The notes: generated from the sequence alone by a model not told the origin. A stretch of DNA of 46,553 nucleotides from Desulfurobacteriaceae bacterium (GCA_027051905.1 JALUGO010000017.1:1-46553), one strand, 5' to 3'; positions 17,979 to 27,267 are shown, counted from the stretch's first letter. Made by a program: numbers and translations.

Positions 17979-19379
17979 CTACTTCCCTATGCAGAATCGG
18001 GAAAAGATAATATCATACATATCCTCTGTTGTCACTTCTCCAACTATCTCTCCTAAAGCCTTTAGGGCGTCGTCAATGTCCAGCGACAGAAACTCAGGAG
18101 ATTCTATTCCCTCTTCAATGGTTTTTATCGCTTTTTCGATGCTCTCCCTGGCCTTTTCAAGGAGCTCCCTGTGCCTTTCCGACGTGATTACAACTTCGTT
18201 TCCTCCTAAAACAGCTTCTGGCTCGAGCATTACCATCTCTGTTATCAGTTCTGCCAGCCTGTCAATGCCCTCTCCGGTTTTTGCGCTTATCTCAACACAC
18301 TTTTCAATACCCAGCTTCCAGGTTTCTTTACATCTGAACTTTAATCCCAGATCCTTCTTGTTGATAACCAGGATGAGGTTATCCCTCTTCCTTACCTGAG
18401 AGAGTATCTTCTCATCTTCCTCCGTGAACCCTTTAGAGCCATCTATCAAGAACAGAACCACATCGGCCTCTTTTAGCTTTTCGAGGCTCCTCTCTATTCC
18501 GATCCTTTCAACCCTGTCTTCAGCTTCTCTTATACCTGCCGTGTCGATGAGCCTCAGTGGCAGTCCTTTAAAAGTTATTGTCTCCTCAATTACATCTCTG
18601 GTAGTTCCGGGAATTTCTGTAACAATTGCCCGTTCTTCCTGAAGTAGCGTATTCAGAAGAGAAGATTTCCCCACGTTTGGTCTTCCGGCTATTGCAACTT
18701 TAATGCCTTCCTTTATGAGCATTCCTTCTCTGTAAGTCTTCAGAAGTTCCTCAATCCTTTTAGCTGCCTTTAAGAGCCTCTCTCTTACCCTTCCGCTTTC
18801 TATTATTTCGATCTCTTCTTCAGGGAAATCGACGGCTGCCTCTATGTAAGCCTTTGTTTCAAGGAGGAAGTCTCTTATTTCCCTTATTCTGTTTGAGAGT
18901 GCTCCTTCAAGCTGCTTAAGGGCAACTTTTGCCGAGAGTTCACTCTTTGCCTCAATGAGCTGGTTTATCGCCTCTGCCTGAGTAAGGTCTATTTTGCCGT
19001 TGAGGAATGCCCTCATTGTGAACTCTCCGGGCTCTGCAAGCCTTGCTCCCCTTGAGAGCACTTCCCTTAATATCTTTCTTACAACAACTATTCCTCCATG
19101 GCTGTGGATCTCAACAACGTCTTCTCCTGTAAAACTCTTTGGAGCCTTCATGTAAACGGCGAGAACGTAGTCTATGGGTTCCCCGTGGCGGTCAACGACG
19201 ACTCCGTAGTGCATTCTCCGCTCTTCAAACTTTTCAACTTTTTCTCCACTTTTCCTTCTAAACATTGATCTCAGTATGGAAAGGGCTTCTTTGCCCGAAA
19301 TTCTGACAATACCTATCGCTCCTTTTCCTATCGGGGTTCCAATTGCTGCTATTGTATCTTCACACAGAAAATCTTTCAT
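17979..19379 (-). CDS. mnmE: tRNA uridine-5-carboxymethylaminomethyl modification GTPase MnmE
   Basis: With MnmG it installs the 5-substituent on wobble U34. The 466-residue protein has the N-terminal formyl-THF-binding domain (IAAIGTPIGKGAIGIVRISG), a helical middle, an inserted GTPase domain at about 220-370 (G1 AGRPNVGKSSLLN, switch II LIDTAGIREAED, G4 INKKD) and the invariant C-terminal FCIGK containing the catalytic Cys. ATG 19379 has AAGGAG in its leader. It is divergent from glmS across 64 bases. Confidence 0.98.
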   Translation of the reverse strand: MKDFLCEDTIAAIGTPIGKGAIGIVRISGKEALSILRSMFRRKSGEKVEKFEERRMHYGVVVDRHGEPIDYVLAVYMKAPKSFTGEDVVEIHSHGGIVVVRKILREVLSRGARLAEPGEFTMRAFLNGKIDLTQAEAINQLIEAKSELSAKVALKQLEGALSNRIREIRDFLLETKAYIEAAVDFPEEEIEIIESGRVRERLLKAAKRIEELLKTYREGMLIKEGIKVAIAGRPNVGKSSLLNTLLQEERAIVTEIPGTTRDVIEETITFKGLPLRLIDTAGIREAEDRVERIGIERSLEKLKEADVVLFLIDGSKGFTEEDEKILSQVRKRDNLILVINKKDLGLKFRCKETWKLGIEKCVEISAKTGEGIDRLAELITEMVMLEPEAVLGGNEVVITSERHRELLEKARESIEKAIKTIEEGIESPEFLSLDIDDALKALGEIVGEVTTEDMYDIIFSRFCIGK

Positions 19380-19443
19380 TTCTTTGCTCCTTACTGCTGG
19401 TATACTTCAATTCAGAAAATAATTTTAATTTGAGGGGAAATCC

Positions 19444-21273
19444 ATGTGTGGAATTGTAGGTTATGTTGGTAAAGATAATGCCAAAGACGTAATTGTTGAT
19501 GGTTTAAAGAGGCTCGAATACAGAGGTTATGATTCTGCTGGCATTGCGCTTATTGTTGACGGAGAACTCTTTACTTACAAAAGGCAGGGAAAGATAAGGG
19601 AACTTGAGATAGAGCTCCGAAGGAAACCGGTTTACTCCAACATAGGCATAGGGCATACCCGCTGGGCAACTCACGGGAAGCCTGATGATATCAATGCCCA
19701 CCCCCACGTTGACTGTTCCGGGAAAATAGCCCTTGTTCACAACGGAATAATAGAAAACTATGCGGAGCTCCGCCGGGAGCTCCTTCAAAAAGGCCATAGG
19801 TTCACATCCCAGACAGACACTGAGGTTATTGTTCATCTGATAGAAGAGGAACTGAAAAACTCTTCTATCTTCTTTAAGGCCTTTTTGAGGGCTGTAAAAA
19901 AGCTACACGGATCTTACGCTCTTGCAGTTATTACACTTTACCAGCCCGACACCATCTTTGTTGCGAGAAAAGACAGTCCTCTTGTTATAGGACTTGGAGA
20001 TGGAGAGAACTTCGTCGCTTCCGACGTTCCTGCGTTCCTGTCTTACACTAACAGGGTAATCTTTTTGGACGACTTTGAGCTGGCAACCGTTAAATCTTCC
20101 GGGATTTTCGTTTTCAACTTCGACGGAGAAGAGGTAGAGAAGAAAGTTGTGACAATTCCTTGGTCTCTCTCTCAGGCGGAAAAGGCAGGCTATAAACACT
20201 TTATGCTCAAGGAAATAAACGAACAACCCAGGGCAGTTGCCGACACTATAAGTGGAAACCTCAGTTGGTTCAGAGAAGAAACAGAACTTGAAGGTATAGA
20301 CCCGTTTGGGTTCAACAGGATTCAGATTGTGGCCTGTGGAACCTCTTACCATGCCGGCCTTATAGCGAAGTTCTACCTTGAAAACTTTGTGAGAATTCCT
20401 GTTGAGGTTGATTATGCCTCAGAATACCGGTATAGAGACCCGATAGTTGATGAAAAGACCCTTGTCATCTCTATAACCCAGTCGGGGGAAACTGCCGATA
20501 CTCTGGCGGCAATGAGGCTTGCAAAATCTAAGGGAGCCAGACTTTTAACTGTCTGCAATGTAATAGGCTCAACGGCTACGAGGGAGGCGGATACTGTTAT
20601 CTACACGTATGCGGGGCCTGAGATAAGCGTTGCCTCAACAAAAGCGTTTACAACCCAGTTAACTGCTCTTTTTCTCTTTTCCCTATGGATTGCGAGAGAA
20701 AGAGGAACTATGAAGAATGAGAAGATAGAGGGATATTTAAAACACCTTCTTGAAGTTCCTTCCAGAATAGAAGCATTCCTTTCGCTGGAACGGGAAAAAG
20801 GAGCTGTTAAGCAAATTGCCCTTGAGTTTTACAGAGCAAAGGATGCTCTTTACCTGGGAAGGAACGTTAACTACCCGATAGCTCTTGAGGGGGCTCTGAA
20901 ACTGAAGGAGATTTCCTACATCCACGCAGAGGGTTACCCAGCCGGAGAGATGAAGCACGGTCCGATTGCTCTTATTGATGAAAAGGTTCCCGTTGTGTTT
21001 GTTGCCACTAAAGGAAAGGTTCTGGATAAAGTTGTTTCAAACATTGAAGAGGTGAAGGCCAGAAAGGGCAGGGTAATAGCCGTGACGAACCCGGGGATTA
21101 AAAAAGTAAAAGAACTTGCCGAATTTATAATAGAAGTGCCTGAGGTGGATGAATACCTCTCCCCCATTGTTAACGTTGTTCCTCTGCAGCTTTTTGCCTA
21201 TTATATTGCAGACTTTCTAGGTTACGATGTTGACCAGCCCAGGAATCTTGCAAAGAGCGTTACTGTGGAGTAG
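19444..21273 (+). CDS. glmS: Glutamine--fructose-6-phosphate aminotransferase GlmS
   Basis: First enzyme of UDP-GlcNAc synthesis: converts fructose 6-phosphate and glutamine to glucosamine 6-phosphate. The start MCGIVGYVG exposes the nucleophile Cys2 of the glutaminase domain; GIGHTRWATHGKP and the HNGIIENY string follow. Two SIS isomerase domains occupy about 280-609 (VACGTSYHAGL, ISITQSGETADT, ISVASTKAFTTQ), ending in the conserved LAKSVTVE. The length of 609 is standard. The 64-base leader is too short for a glmS ribozyme and shows none of its core. glmM lies elsewhere in the window. Confidence 0.98.
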   Translation: MCGIVGYVGKDNAKDVIVDGLKRLEYRGYDSAGIALIVDGELFTYKRQGKIRELEIELRRKPVYSNIGIGHTRWATHGKPDDINAHPHVDCSGKIALVHNGIIENYAELRRELLQKGHRFTSQTDTEVIVHLIEEELKNSSIFFKAFLRAVKKLHGSYALAVITLYQPDTIFVARKDSPLVIGLGDGENFVASDVPAFLSYTNRVIFLDDFELATVKSSGIFVFNFDGEEVEKKVVTIPWSLSQAEKAGYKHFMLKEINEQPRAVADTISGNLSWFREETELEGIDPFGFNRIQIVACGTSYHAGLIAKFYLENFVRIPVEVDYASEYRYRDPIVDEKTLVISITQSGETADTLAAMRLAKSKGARLLTVCNVIGSTATREADTVIYTYAGPEISVASTKAFTTQLTALFLFSLWIARERGTMKNEKIEGYLKHLLEVPSRIEAFLSLEREKGAVKQIALEFYRAKDALYLGRNVNYPIALEGALKLKEISYIHAEGYPAGEMKHGPIALIDEKVPVVFVATKGKVLDKVVSNIEEVKARKGRVIAVTNPGIKKVKELAEFIIEVPEVDEYLSPIVNVVPLQLFAYYIADFLGYDVDQPRNLAKSVTVE

Positions 21274-21279
21274 AGGTAG

Positions 21280-22131
21280 ATGGAAACGGCTATTTTGTTA
21301 ATTTCCTGTCCTGACAGGCGTGGAATTCTGGCGGAAGTTACAGGTTTCATAGCCAAAAACGGAGGAAACATCCTGCATGCAGACCAGCACATCGATTTTC
21401 AGAAATCGACCTTTTTTATGCGCATTGAGTGGGAGCTTGAGGGATTTAAACTTCCTAAAGAGAGGATAAAAGAGGCCTTTGAGCCGATAGCTAAGAAATT
21501 TAGCATGGACTACCAGCTTCATTTCAGTTCTGATATAAAGAATGTTGCTATTTTTGTTTCCCGCTATGACCACTGCCTTTACGATCTTCTCTACCGTTTT
21601 AAGGCGGGGGAGCTCCCCGGCAACCTCAAACTGGTAATTAGCAACCATACAGATCTAAAATCCGTTGTTGAGATGTTCGGGGTTCCCTTTTATCACTTTC
21701 CAAAAACGAAAGAGAACAAGCCTTCTGTTGAAGAGAAAGAGATAGAACTCCTTAAAAAGGAAGAGATAGATTTGGTAGTTCTTGCCCGCTACATGCAGAT
21801 ACTCAGTGATAGGTTTGTTGAAGCATTCAGGAACAGGATAATCAACATCCATCACTCGTTCCTTCCCGCTTTTGTTGGAGCGAAACCCTACCACAGGGCA
21901 TACGAGAGGGGAGTGAAAATAATAGGGGCTACAAGCCACTACGTTACGGAGGAACTGGATCAGGGGCCAATAATAGAACAGGATGTTGTTAGAGTAAGCC
22001 ATAGAGACAGCGTTGAAGACATGATAAGAAAGGGGAGGGATCTGGAGAAGGTTGTTCTCTCCCGTGCAGTTAAATGGCATTTGGAGAACAAAATTCTTGT
22101 TTATGATAATAAAACTGTTATCTTTGAATAA
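21280..22131 (+). CDS. purU: Formyltetrahydrofolate deformylase PurU
   Basis: Hydrolyses 10-formyl-THF to THF and formate, balancing one-carbon pools and feeding formate to purine synthesis. Residues 1-80 form an ACT regulatory domain (LLISCPDRRGILAEVTGFIA). The catalytic formyltransferase-fold domain contains INIHHSFLPAFVGAKPYHRA, with the Asn-His pair, and the Asp in TEELDQGPIIEQ. The length of 283 fits the family. It begins 6 bases after glmS, so the two are co-transcribed. The final part before the stop is normal, with no sign of truncation. Confidence 0.96.
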   Translation: METAILLISCPDRRGILAEVTGFIAKNGGNILHADQHIDFQKSTFFMRIEWELEGFKLPKERIKEAFEPIAKKFSMDYQLHFSSDIKNVAIFVSRYDHCLYDLLYRFKAGELPGNLKLVISNHTDLKSVVEMFGVPFYHFPKTKENKPSVEEKEIELLKKEEIDLVVLARYMQILSDRFVEAFRNRIINIHHSFLPAFVGAKPYHRAYERGVKIIGATSHYVTEELDQGPIIEQDVVRVSHRDSVEDMIRKGRDLEKVVLSRAVKWHLENKILVYDNKTVIFE

Positions 22132-22176
22132 ATTACTGAAATACAATCAATCTGATTTTTTATGTTTTATTAAGAA

Positions 22177-22213
22177 TTCGGAATTAGAAATTTGATATAG
22201 TATATAACTAGAA
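22177..22213 (+). promoter_or_regulatory. Possible promoter/operator of the TetR-type gene
   Basis: The 102-base gap after purU is very AT-rich. It contains two odd-centred palindromes, AATTCGGAATT (about 22175-22185) and ATATAGTATAT (about 22195-22205), and a -10-like TATATA at 22201-22206 with a weak -35 TTCGGA 18 bases upstream. TetR proteins usually bind such palindromes over their own promoter. No stronger signal is seen. Confidence 0.3.
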
Positions 22214-22233
22214 AAGGCTTGCGGGGGGAAAGG

Positions 22234-22809
22234 ATGAAAGAGAGAATTCTTGAAGCTGCTGAGAAGGTTTTTTCGGAAAAGGGATACTATGATACAAAGG
22301 TTTATCAGATTGCAGAGCTTGCTGGAGTTTCAGTTGGAACAATTTATCGATTTTATGATAGTAAAGAGGAGCTGTATGCTGAAGTTATAAGGGTAAAGTT
22401 GAAAGAGCTGGAAAGGCGGGTTTTTAAAGCTATATCCGGGAAGGAGCCCTTAGTGGCTCTTGAGATGTATATTGAAACTGTAATAGACTTTTTTGAAGAA
22501 GAGCGTCAATTTTTTGAACTTTTTATGAGAGAAGTCGGAAGTCTTGTTGTTCCCAATGAAGCCCGTTTAAATCTTTCTGAGTGGTATGATAAATATACAA
22601 CCAGGCTTTCCACTATAATAGATAGAGGAATAAAGGAAGGTGTTTTTAAAGAGCTTCCGCCTAAGTCGGTAATTTTAACTGTGTCTGGTGCTTTAAAGAA
22701 CATGCTTTATGCTTCAGTAAAGGGATTTGTAAGTCTTCAACCAGAGGAGATAAAAAAAATACTTCTGGAAATCGTGAAAAAGGGAATTTTGAAAAAGGAC
22801 GATAGATAA
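22234..22809 (+). CDS. TetR/AcrR-family transcriptional regulator
   Basis: Repressor of 191 residues. The N-terminal helix-turn-helix is complete: ILEAAEKVFSEKGYYDTKV, IAELAGVSVGTIYRFYDSKE, matching the TetR consensus. The C-terminal ligand domain (about 55-190) is all helical and aromatic-rich, as in regulators of fatty-acid or efflux genes. I place the start at ATG 22234 after GGGGGGAAAGG; a TTG at 22219 in frame would overlap that ribosome site. It stands alone between its own AT-rich leader and a strong terminator, so it is probably monocistronic and self-regulated. The effector and targets cannot be inferred. Confidence 0.93.
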   Translation: MKERILEAAEKVFSEKGYYDTKVYQIAELAGVSVGTIYRFYDSKEELYAEVIRVKLKELERRVFKAISGKEPLVALEMYIETVIDFFEEERQFFELFMREVGSLVVPNEARLNLSEWYDKYTTRLSTIIDRGIKEGVFKELPPKSVILTVSGALKNMLYASVKGFVSLQPEEIKKILLEIVKKGILKKDDR

Positions 22810-22816
22810 TATACAT

Positions 22817-22845
22817 GGGCTCCTCTTAGAGGAGCCCTTTCTCTT
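22817..22845 (+). terminator. Rho-independent terminator after the TetR gene
   Basis: Perfect 9-base stem GGGCTCCTC / GAGGAGCCC (22817-22825 and 22829-22837) with a 3-base loop, then TTTCTCTT. The loop TTA is the TAA stop of ligA on the other strand, and the stem encodes ligA's final Gly-Leu-Leu. The U-rich tract is on the + side only. Confidence 0.87.
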
Positions 22846-24997
22846 CAAGAATTTTTCTCACTTCCGGGTTCTCCTTTACAAACTCCTTAAGCATCTCTAT
22901 AAACTCCTGCTCGTTTAACATCTTAATGCCAAGCTTTTGAGCTCTTGTGTATTTTGAACCGGGGTTCTTGCCGACAACAACGAAGCTCGTCTTCCTGGTT
23001 ACGGAGTTTGTCGGGTTTCCTCCTAAAAGTTCTACTATGTGCTGTACCTCCTTTCTTGTGAAGTGGTCAAGCTCTCCGGTAAATACGATGTTCTGTCCGG
23101 CCAGCGGTTTGGGGAGTTCCTGCTCCCTCTCCTCCTCTTCCGTCCTCTCAAACTTAAATCCTGCCTCCTCTAACTTCTTTATCATCTCAAGGTTCTGTTC
23201 TGCCTTAAAGAAGTTCTTGATGCTGGTTGCGGTAATCAGACCAATTCCGGGAATTGACGCAAGCTCCTCAAACCCTGCGTTCATCAGCTCCTGTATGTTC
23301 CTGAACTTTTTCGCAAGAAGCTGTGCTGTCTTCTCTCCAACGTGTCTTATTCCCAGTGCTGTCAGTTTCTTCCAGAACGGTGCAGACTTTGACTTCTCTA
23401 TCTGGGTGAGAAGATTTTCGGCCTTTTTCACTCCCCAGCCGGGAAGTTTTATAAGTTCTTTCTTGTCAAGGTAGTAGAGGTCTGCAATTGACTTAACGAC
23501 TCCCTTTCTCATTAGCTGGTTAACGGTTGCCTCTCCGAGCCCTTTTATGTCTAAAACTTTGCCCCAGTAGATCATGTGTTCTTTCAGCTGAGCTGGGCAG
23601 TTTATGTTGGGACATCTTGGAACGGCCTCATCAAGCTCTTTAACTATGGGAGCTCCGCACACAGGGCAGTGGGTCGGAACCTCTATCTGTTTCTCATTTC
23701 CCGTTCTTCTCTCAACAATAGGCCCTACTATGTAGGGGATTGTCTCCCCTGCCCTTTCAACGATTACGTAGTCTCCGATTCTTATGTCTTTCATTCTTAT
23801 GAAGTCGGGGTTGAAGAGGGTAGCCCTTGAAACTATTACTCCCCCTACCTCAACAGGTTCTAAGATTGCAACAGGGGTGAGAGCTCCCGTCCTTCCCACC
23901 TGCCACACAACGTCTATGAGTTTCGTTACAGCCTGCTTTGCCGGGAACTTGTAGGCTACAGCCCACCTGGGGTGATGGAGCGTCTCTCCCAGTTTTTCCC
24001 AGGCGCATATGTCGTTGACTTTTATTACCATCCCGTCTGCTTCAAAGTCCCAGCTTTCCCTCTCTTCCTGAGCCTTCAGAACCGTTTCGATGACCTCTTC
24101 TATGTTCCTGCAGACCTTTTGAATGTGTGGCGTTTTGAAACCACAGTCAGACAGGAGCTTCAGGGCTTCCTTCTGTGTTTTTATGTCGTCGCAGAGTTTT
24201 TTAGGTTCTGAGTAGAATATCTGGTATACGTAACAGTCAAGGCCTCTCTTTGCAACTTCTGCCGGGTTTTTAAGCCTCAGCGTTCCTGCTGCTGCGTTTC
24301 TGGGGTTTGCAAAGGGTGGAAGCCCCTGTTTTTCCCTCTCTTCGTTTAACTTCTGGAACACGCTTTTGGGCATTATCACTTCGCCTCTGATTGATATCAG
24401 ATCTATTCCATGTTTTGAAAAGGGAGCTCTCAGGGGAATTGACTTTATCGTCTTAACGTTCATCGTTATGTCTTCGCCGTAGATTCCGTCTCCCCTCGTT
24501 GCTCCCCTTACTAGCAGGTCTTTCTCGTAAACCAGCTCAACGCTTGCTCCGTCAAACTTGGGTTCAACTATGTATTCAACCTGGTTTGTTCCAAGGAGCT
24601 CTCTTACCTTCCTGTCCCACTCCCTTAAATCCTCTGCCGAGTAGGTGTTCTCCAGAGAGGTCATTTCTGCGTAGTGCTTAACCTTTTCAAACTCTCCGGT
24701 AAAGGCTGGAGATATCCTCTGGGTTGGAGAGTCTGGAGTTATGATTTCGGGGTGAGCTTTCTCAAGTGCTTCAAGTGCGTGGAAGAGCTTGTCATACTGG
24801 TAGTCTGAGATTACCGGGTTTGCCTGAACGTAGTATTTGTAGTCGTGGTATCTGATAACTCTCCTGAGCTTTTCTGCAAGCTCTTCTGCCTCTTTCCTGC
24901 TCAGCTTTTTCCAGTCTTCTTCAGTTTTCCCCTCAATCAGTTTTAAGAGCTCGTCTGTCAGTTTCTGGAGCTCCCTCTCTTCGGCAACTGCATACAT
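22826..24997 (-). CDS. ligA: NAD-dependent DNA ligase LigA
   Basis: Seals nicks using NAD+ during replication and repair. The 723-residue protein has domain Ia (YHDYKYYVQANPVISDYQYD), the adenylation domain with nucleophile Lys in VEPKFDGASVEL (the family usually has KxDG with Ile or Leu), the OB fold, a four-Cys zinc finger (CPVCG ... CPNINC near 418-440), helix-hairpin-helix repeats and a C-terminal BRCT domain (LAGQNIVFTGELDHFTRKE). It is slightly longer than E. coli LigA (671) because of N-terminal and C-terminal additions. ATG 24997 has GGGAGGGAGAG upstream. The start lies 65 bases inside the preceding gene. Confidence 0.98.
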   Translation of the reverse strand: MYAVAEERELQKLTDELLKLIEGKTEEDWKKLSRKEAEELAEKLRRVIRYHDYKYYVQANPVISDYQYDKLFHALEALEKAHPEIITPDSPTQRISPAFTGEFEKVKHYAEMTSLENTYSAEDLREWDRKVRELLGTNQVEYIVEPKFDGASVELVYEKDLLVRGATRGDGIYGEDITMNVKTIKSIPLRAPFSKHGIDLISIRGEVIMPKSVFQKLNEEREKQGLPPFANPRNAAAGTLRLKNPAEVAKRGLDCYVYQIFYSEPKKLCDDIKTQKEALKLLSDCGFKTPHIQKVCRNIEEVIETVLKAQEERESWDFEADGMVIKVNDICAWEKLGETLHHPRWAVAYKFPAKQAVTKLIDVVWQVGRTGALTPVAILEPVEVGGVIVSRATLFNPDFIRMKDIRIGDYVIVERAGETIPYIVGPIVERRTGNEKQIEVPTHCPVCGAPIVKELDEAVPRCPNINCPAQLKEHMIYWGKVLDIKGLGEATVNQLMRKGVVKSIADLYYLDKKELIKLPGWGVKKAENLLTQIEKSKSAPFWKKLTALGIRHVGEKTAQLLAKKFRNIQELMNAGFEELASIPGIGLITATSIKNFFKAEQNLEMIKKLEEAGFKFERTEEEEREQELPKPLAGQNIVFTGELDHFTRKEVQHIVELLGGNPTNSVTRKTSFVVVGKNPGSKYTRAQKLGIKMLNEQEFIEMLKEFVKENPEVRKILEEKGLL

Positions 24998-25616
24998 CTC
25001 TCCCTCCCTTCAGTAGCCTCATACCTAATAGTATAGTGAAAATTCCAAACAGTGTTAGAAAGCAGAATGGAGTAAGTGAAAACGAAGAAAACTTTACCTC
25101 AACAGCCGGGAAGCCATTTACACTTGTAATTCCTTTAACCCACAGGAAGCCGTCTGTCGAAATCAGCGGTTTGTTAAAAGAAACTGTATCCTCAGTTTTC
25201 CTGCCGTTCTTCTCTATGAAAAACTCCCCGATTATTCCGGAGCTCCCGGCTTTTACTCTTCTCAGGCCGACTTTTGTGGTTCCTATTTCTACGTAGCTGT
25301 AAGGGTAGAGGTAGAGTGTTCTGCTCTGCCAGGTAAAAGGGATTAAAAGGAGAGTTAGCAGGGAAAGCCCTGCAGTTATGTGGAGAATGTTATCCAAAAT
25401 TCCTTTGCCCCTGCAGTATAGCGTTTGGGTGGAAAATGTAAAAAGTCCCGTTCCTAAGAAGATAACTGCAAGTGTTAGAGCAGTTTCTGAACTTTTCAGG
25501 TTTTCTGTGAGTTCTGTAAGTTCTAAAACTTTCCTTTCAAGATAGGAGACTGCGAACCCGGAAATCAGGAAAAGAACCGTCAAACCTCCCAGTAGTTTTA
25601 CAGATTTAAAATTCAT
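24933..25616 (-). CDS. Membrane protein, possible minimal ResB/Ccs1-like cytochrome c assembly factor
   Basis: A 227-residue protein I do not recognise by sequence motif. Hydrophobic spans lie near 8-26, 44-62, 76-96 and 181-200; a polar beta-rich segment of about 80 residues lies between the third and fourth. Three spans, a soluble domain and one span is the topology of ResB/Ccs1, the partner of CcsA in System II cytochrome c maturation, and the upstream overlapping gene is CcsA-like. It is half the usual ResB size. The last 22 residues, rich in Arg and Glu, are read through the first 65 bases of ligA in another frame. The function is inferred mainly from context and topology. Confidence 0.5.
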   Translation of the reverse strand: MNFKSVKLLGGLTVLFLISGFAVSYLERKVLELTELTENLKSSETALTLAVIFLGTGLFTFSTQTLYCRGKGILDNILHITAGLSLLTLLLIPFTWQSRTLYLYPYSYVEIGTTKVGLRRVKAGSSGIIGEFFIEKNGRKTEDTVSFNKPLISTDGFLWVKGITSVNGFPAVEVKFSSFSLTPFCFLTLFGIFTILLGMRLLKGGRDVCSCRREGAPETDRRALKTD

Positions 25617-26289
25617 GGGTTCCTCCGAAGAGGAAGTTGACCCCCAGGAACAGGAAGAGAACCATCAGGCCGTTGAGGATAACCATCAGCCTTGTGTAGT
25701 TTTTGAGTTTCTCGTCGTAAAGCGTGTGGAAGATAAAGGCACTGAACAACCAGAAACCTATTGAGAATATAGACTTTGGGTCTAACATAAAGATCTCTCC
25801 CCACGCTAAAAAAGCCCAGAGAGCTCCGAAAAACAGCGAAACCGTAAAGAGAAAAAATCCCCACCTGAACGGTTTTATAACTTCTGCTTTTTTATTGAAA
25901 AGGGCTATTATCGAACAGCTCAGGAAAACGGCGTAGGAGATTAGAGCACTCCCAACGTGGACGAAGAAGAGAGACGTTCTGATGATAGGGGGAATGGGCT
26001 TAACCTCTGTCGGCAGGAATAGAGTGCCCAAAAGGAGAGCTCCCGCTACAACTCCTGCCAGCCTCAGGTCGGCCTTTGAGAGCAGAGCCGTTACTCCAAA
26101 TACCGCAGAGAAGAGAACTATAGTGTCAAAACCGTCAAATATCGGCGGGTAACCAAATAGTTTAGTTCTGTAAGCAAGAACTCCCAAAACGGTCAGTGCA
26201 GATAACCCTATCAGTTCCCATTTCTTTAGCACTCCACCTGCAAAAGAGAGTAAGGCCGCCACTCCCGTTGCCACTTTTACGGCGTCCAA
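25606..26289 (-). CDS. CcsA/ResC-like cytochrome c assembly protein (heme handling)
   Basis: Polytopic membrane protein of 227 residues with about seven or eight spans. A stretch at 158-171 ([15 protein letters not shown]) matches the start of the Trp-rich WWD heme motif, in a reduced form with two Trp and Leu-Asp instead of Trp-Asp. His at about 111 ([12 protein letters not shown]) and 188 ([10 protein letters not shown]) sit where CcsA has axial heme ligands on either side of the motif. The start is TTG 26289 with GGAGGG six bases upstream. The gene is about 100 residues shorter than typical CcsA. A HemX-type protein is the alternative. It overlaps the following ResB-like gene by 11 bases. 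Confidence 0.75.
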   Translation of the reverse strand: MDAVKVATGVAALLSFAGGVLKKWELIGLSALTVLGVLAYRTKLFGYPPIFDGFDTIVLFSAVFGVTALLSKADLRLAGVVAGALLLGTLFLPTEVKPIPPIIRTSLFFVHVGSALISYAVFLSCSIIALFNKKAEVIKPFRWGFFLFTVSLFFGALWAFLAWGEIFMLDPKSIFSIGFWLFSAFIFHTLYDEKLKNYTRLMVILNGLMVLFLFLGVNFLFGGTHEF

Positions 26290-26316
26290 CCTTTTCCCTC
26301 CGATCAGATTGATACA

Positions 26317-26345
26317 ATTAAACCTGTTCCTTCCATTCCTTTCAA
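26317..26345 (-). promoter_or_regulatory. Probable sigma-70 type promoter for the ccsA-like/ligA unit
   Basis: On the minus strand TTGAAA (26340-26345) and TTTAAT (26317-26322) are separated by exactly 17 bases; each hexamer matches the consensus at five of six positions. The TTG start of the ccsA-like gene is 28 bases downstream. On the + strand the same gap holds TACAAT (26313-26318), a possible -10 for the moa operon with no good -35. Confidence 0.6.
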
Positions 26346-26355
26346 GGAGGTTGCC

Positions 26356-27267
26356 TTGAGAACCATAGACGTTTCTACAAAGTTTGATACCCTCAGAACT
26401 GCCAGAGCTGTTGGGAGAATCAGGCTTTCCCCTAAAACTGTAAAGATGATTCTAAACGGAGAGATTCCAAAGGGAGACGTTCTTGCCGCCTCTCAGATTG
26501 CGGGGCTGATAGGGGCGAAGAAGACCGCCGAAATCATGCCGTTCTGCCACCCCATTCCCATAGACCACATAGAGGTTAAGACCCGTGCAGGGGAAGACTA
26601 CATAGAGGTTGAGGCAGAGGTTCGGGGAATCTGGCGGACAGGCTACGAGGTGGAGGCGATGAACGCCGTTTTAACGGCCCTCCTTAACATCTACGATATG
26701 TGTAAGGCCTTTGATAAGAATATGGTTATTGAGGAAGTGAAATTAGTCTCCAAGAGCGGAGGAAAGTCTGACTGGGCAGAAGACCTTTCAGGCCTTAAGG
26801 CCGCCGTTATAACCGTTTCAGACTCAACAGCTGCCGGCAAACGGGAGGATAAGAGCGGCCCTCTGGCAAGGGAGATTTTGGAGGAGTTCGGCGCTGAGGT
26901 TATCGGCTACACGGTTGTTCCAGACGATAAGGAGAAGATAAAAGAGGCCGTTCTTAAGTTTAAGGAGCAGGGAGCAAACGTTATCGTTACAACCGGAGGA
27001 ACAGGTTTTAGCCCCAGAGACGTTACCCCCGAGGCCTCTGAGGAACTCTTTGAAAAGGAGATGACAGGTTTCTCTGAAGCTATGCACGTTTTAGGGGTCA
27101 GATTTACTCCAAAAGCTATTATGTCCCGCGGAAAGGCGGGAATACTCTCTCCTAACTGTATTCTTGTCAACCTTCCCGGCTCTTCCAGGGGAGTTGAACA
27201 GAACCTGAGGACTTTTGCTCCCCTCTTTAAACACGCCCTTAAAATGGCTCAGGGAGGTGGTCACTGA
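26356..27267 (+). CDS. moaCB: MoaC-MogA/MoaB fusion, molybdenum cofactor synthesis
   Basis: Bifunctional protein of 303 residues. Residues 1-150 are MoaC, which with MoaA makes cyclic pyranopterin monophosphate: [17 protein letters not shown] and the active-site stretch [17 protein letters not shown] are visible. Residues about 155-303 are a MogA/MoaB-type domain that adenylates molybdopterin: [28 protein letters not shown] and [13 protein letters not shown]. The start is TTG 26356 with AAGGAGG five bases upstream; no ATG fits. The fusion joins an early and a late step of the pathway. It opens a compact operon with mobA and moaE. Confidence 0.93.
   Translation: MRTIDVSTKFDTLRTARAVGRIRLSPKTVKMILNGEIPKGDVLAASQIAGLIGAKKTAEIMPFCHPIPIDHIEVKTRAGEDYIEVEAEVRGIWRTGYEVEAMNAVLTALLNIYDMCKAFDKNMVIEEVKLVSKSGGKSDWAEDLSGLKAAVITVSDSTAAGKREDKSGPLAREILEEFGAEVIGYTVVPDDKEKIKEAVLKFKEQGANVIVTTGGTGFSPRDVTPEASEELFEKEMTGFSEAMHVLGVRFTPKAIMSRGKAGILSPNCILVNLPGSSRGVEQNLRTFAPLFKHALKMAQGGGH

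Noticed and set aside
19380-19443. glmS ribozyme upstream of glmS
   Set aside because: The leader is 64 bases and shows no conserved ribozyme core; the gap is shared with the divergent mnmE leader.
22145-22162. Terminator after purU (AATCA / TGATT followed by T residues)
   Set aside because: Only a 5-base AT-rich stem, which would be unstable at growth temperature.
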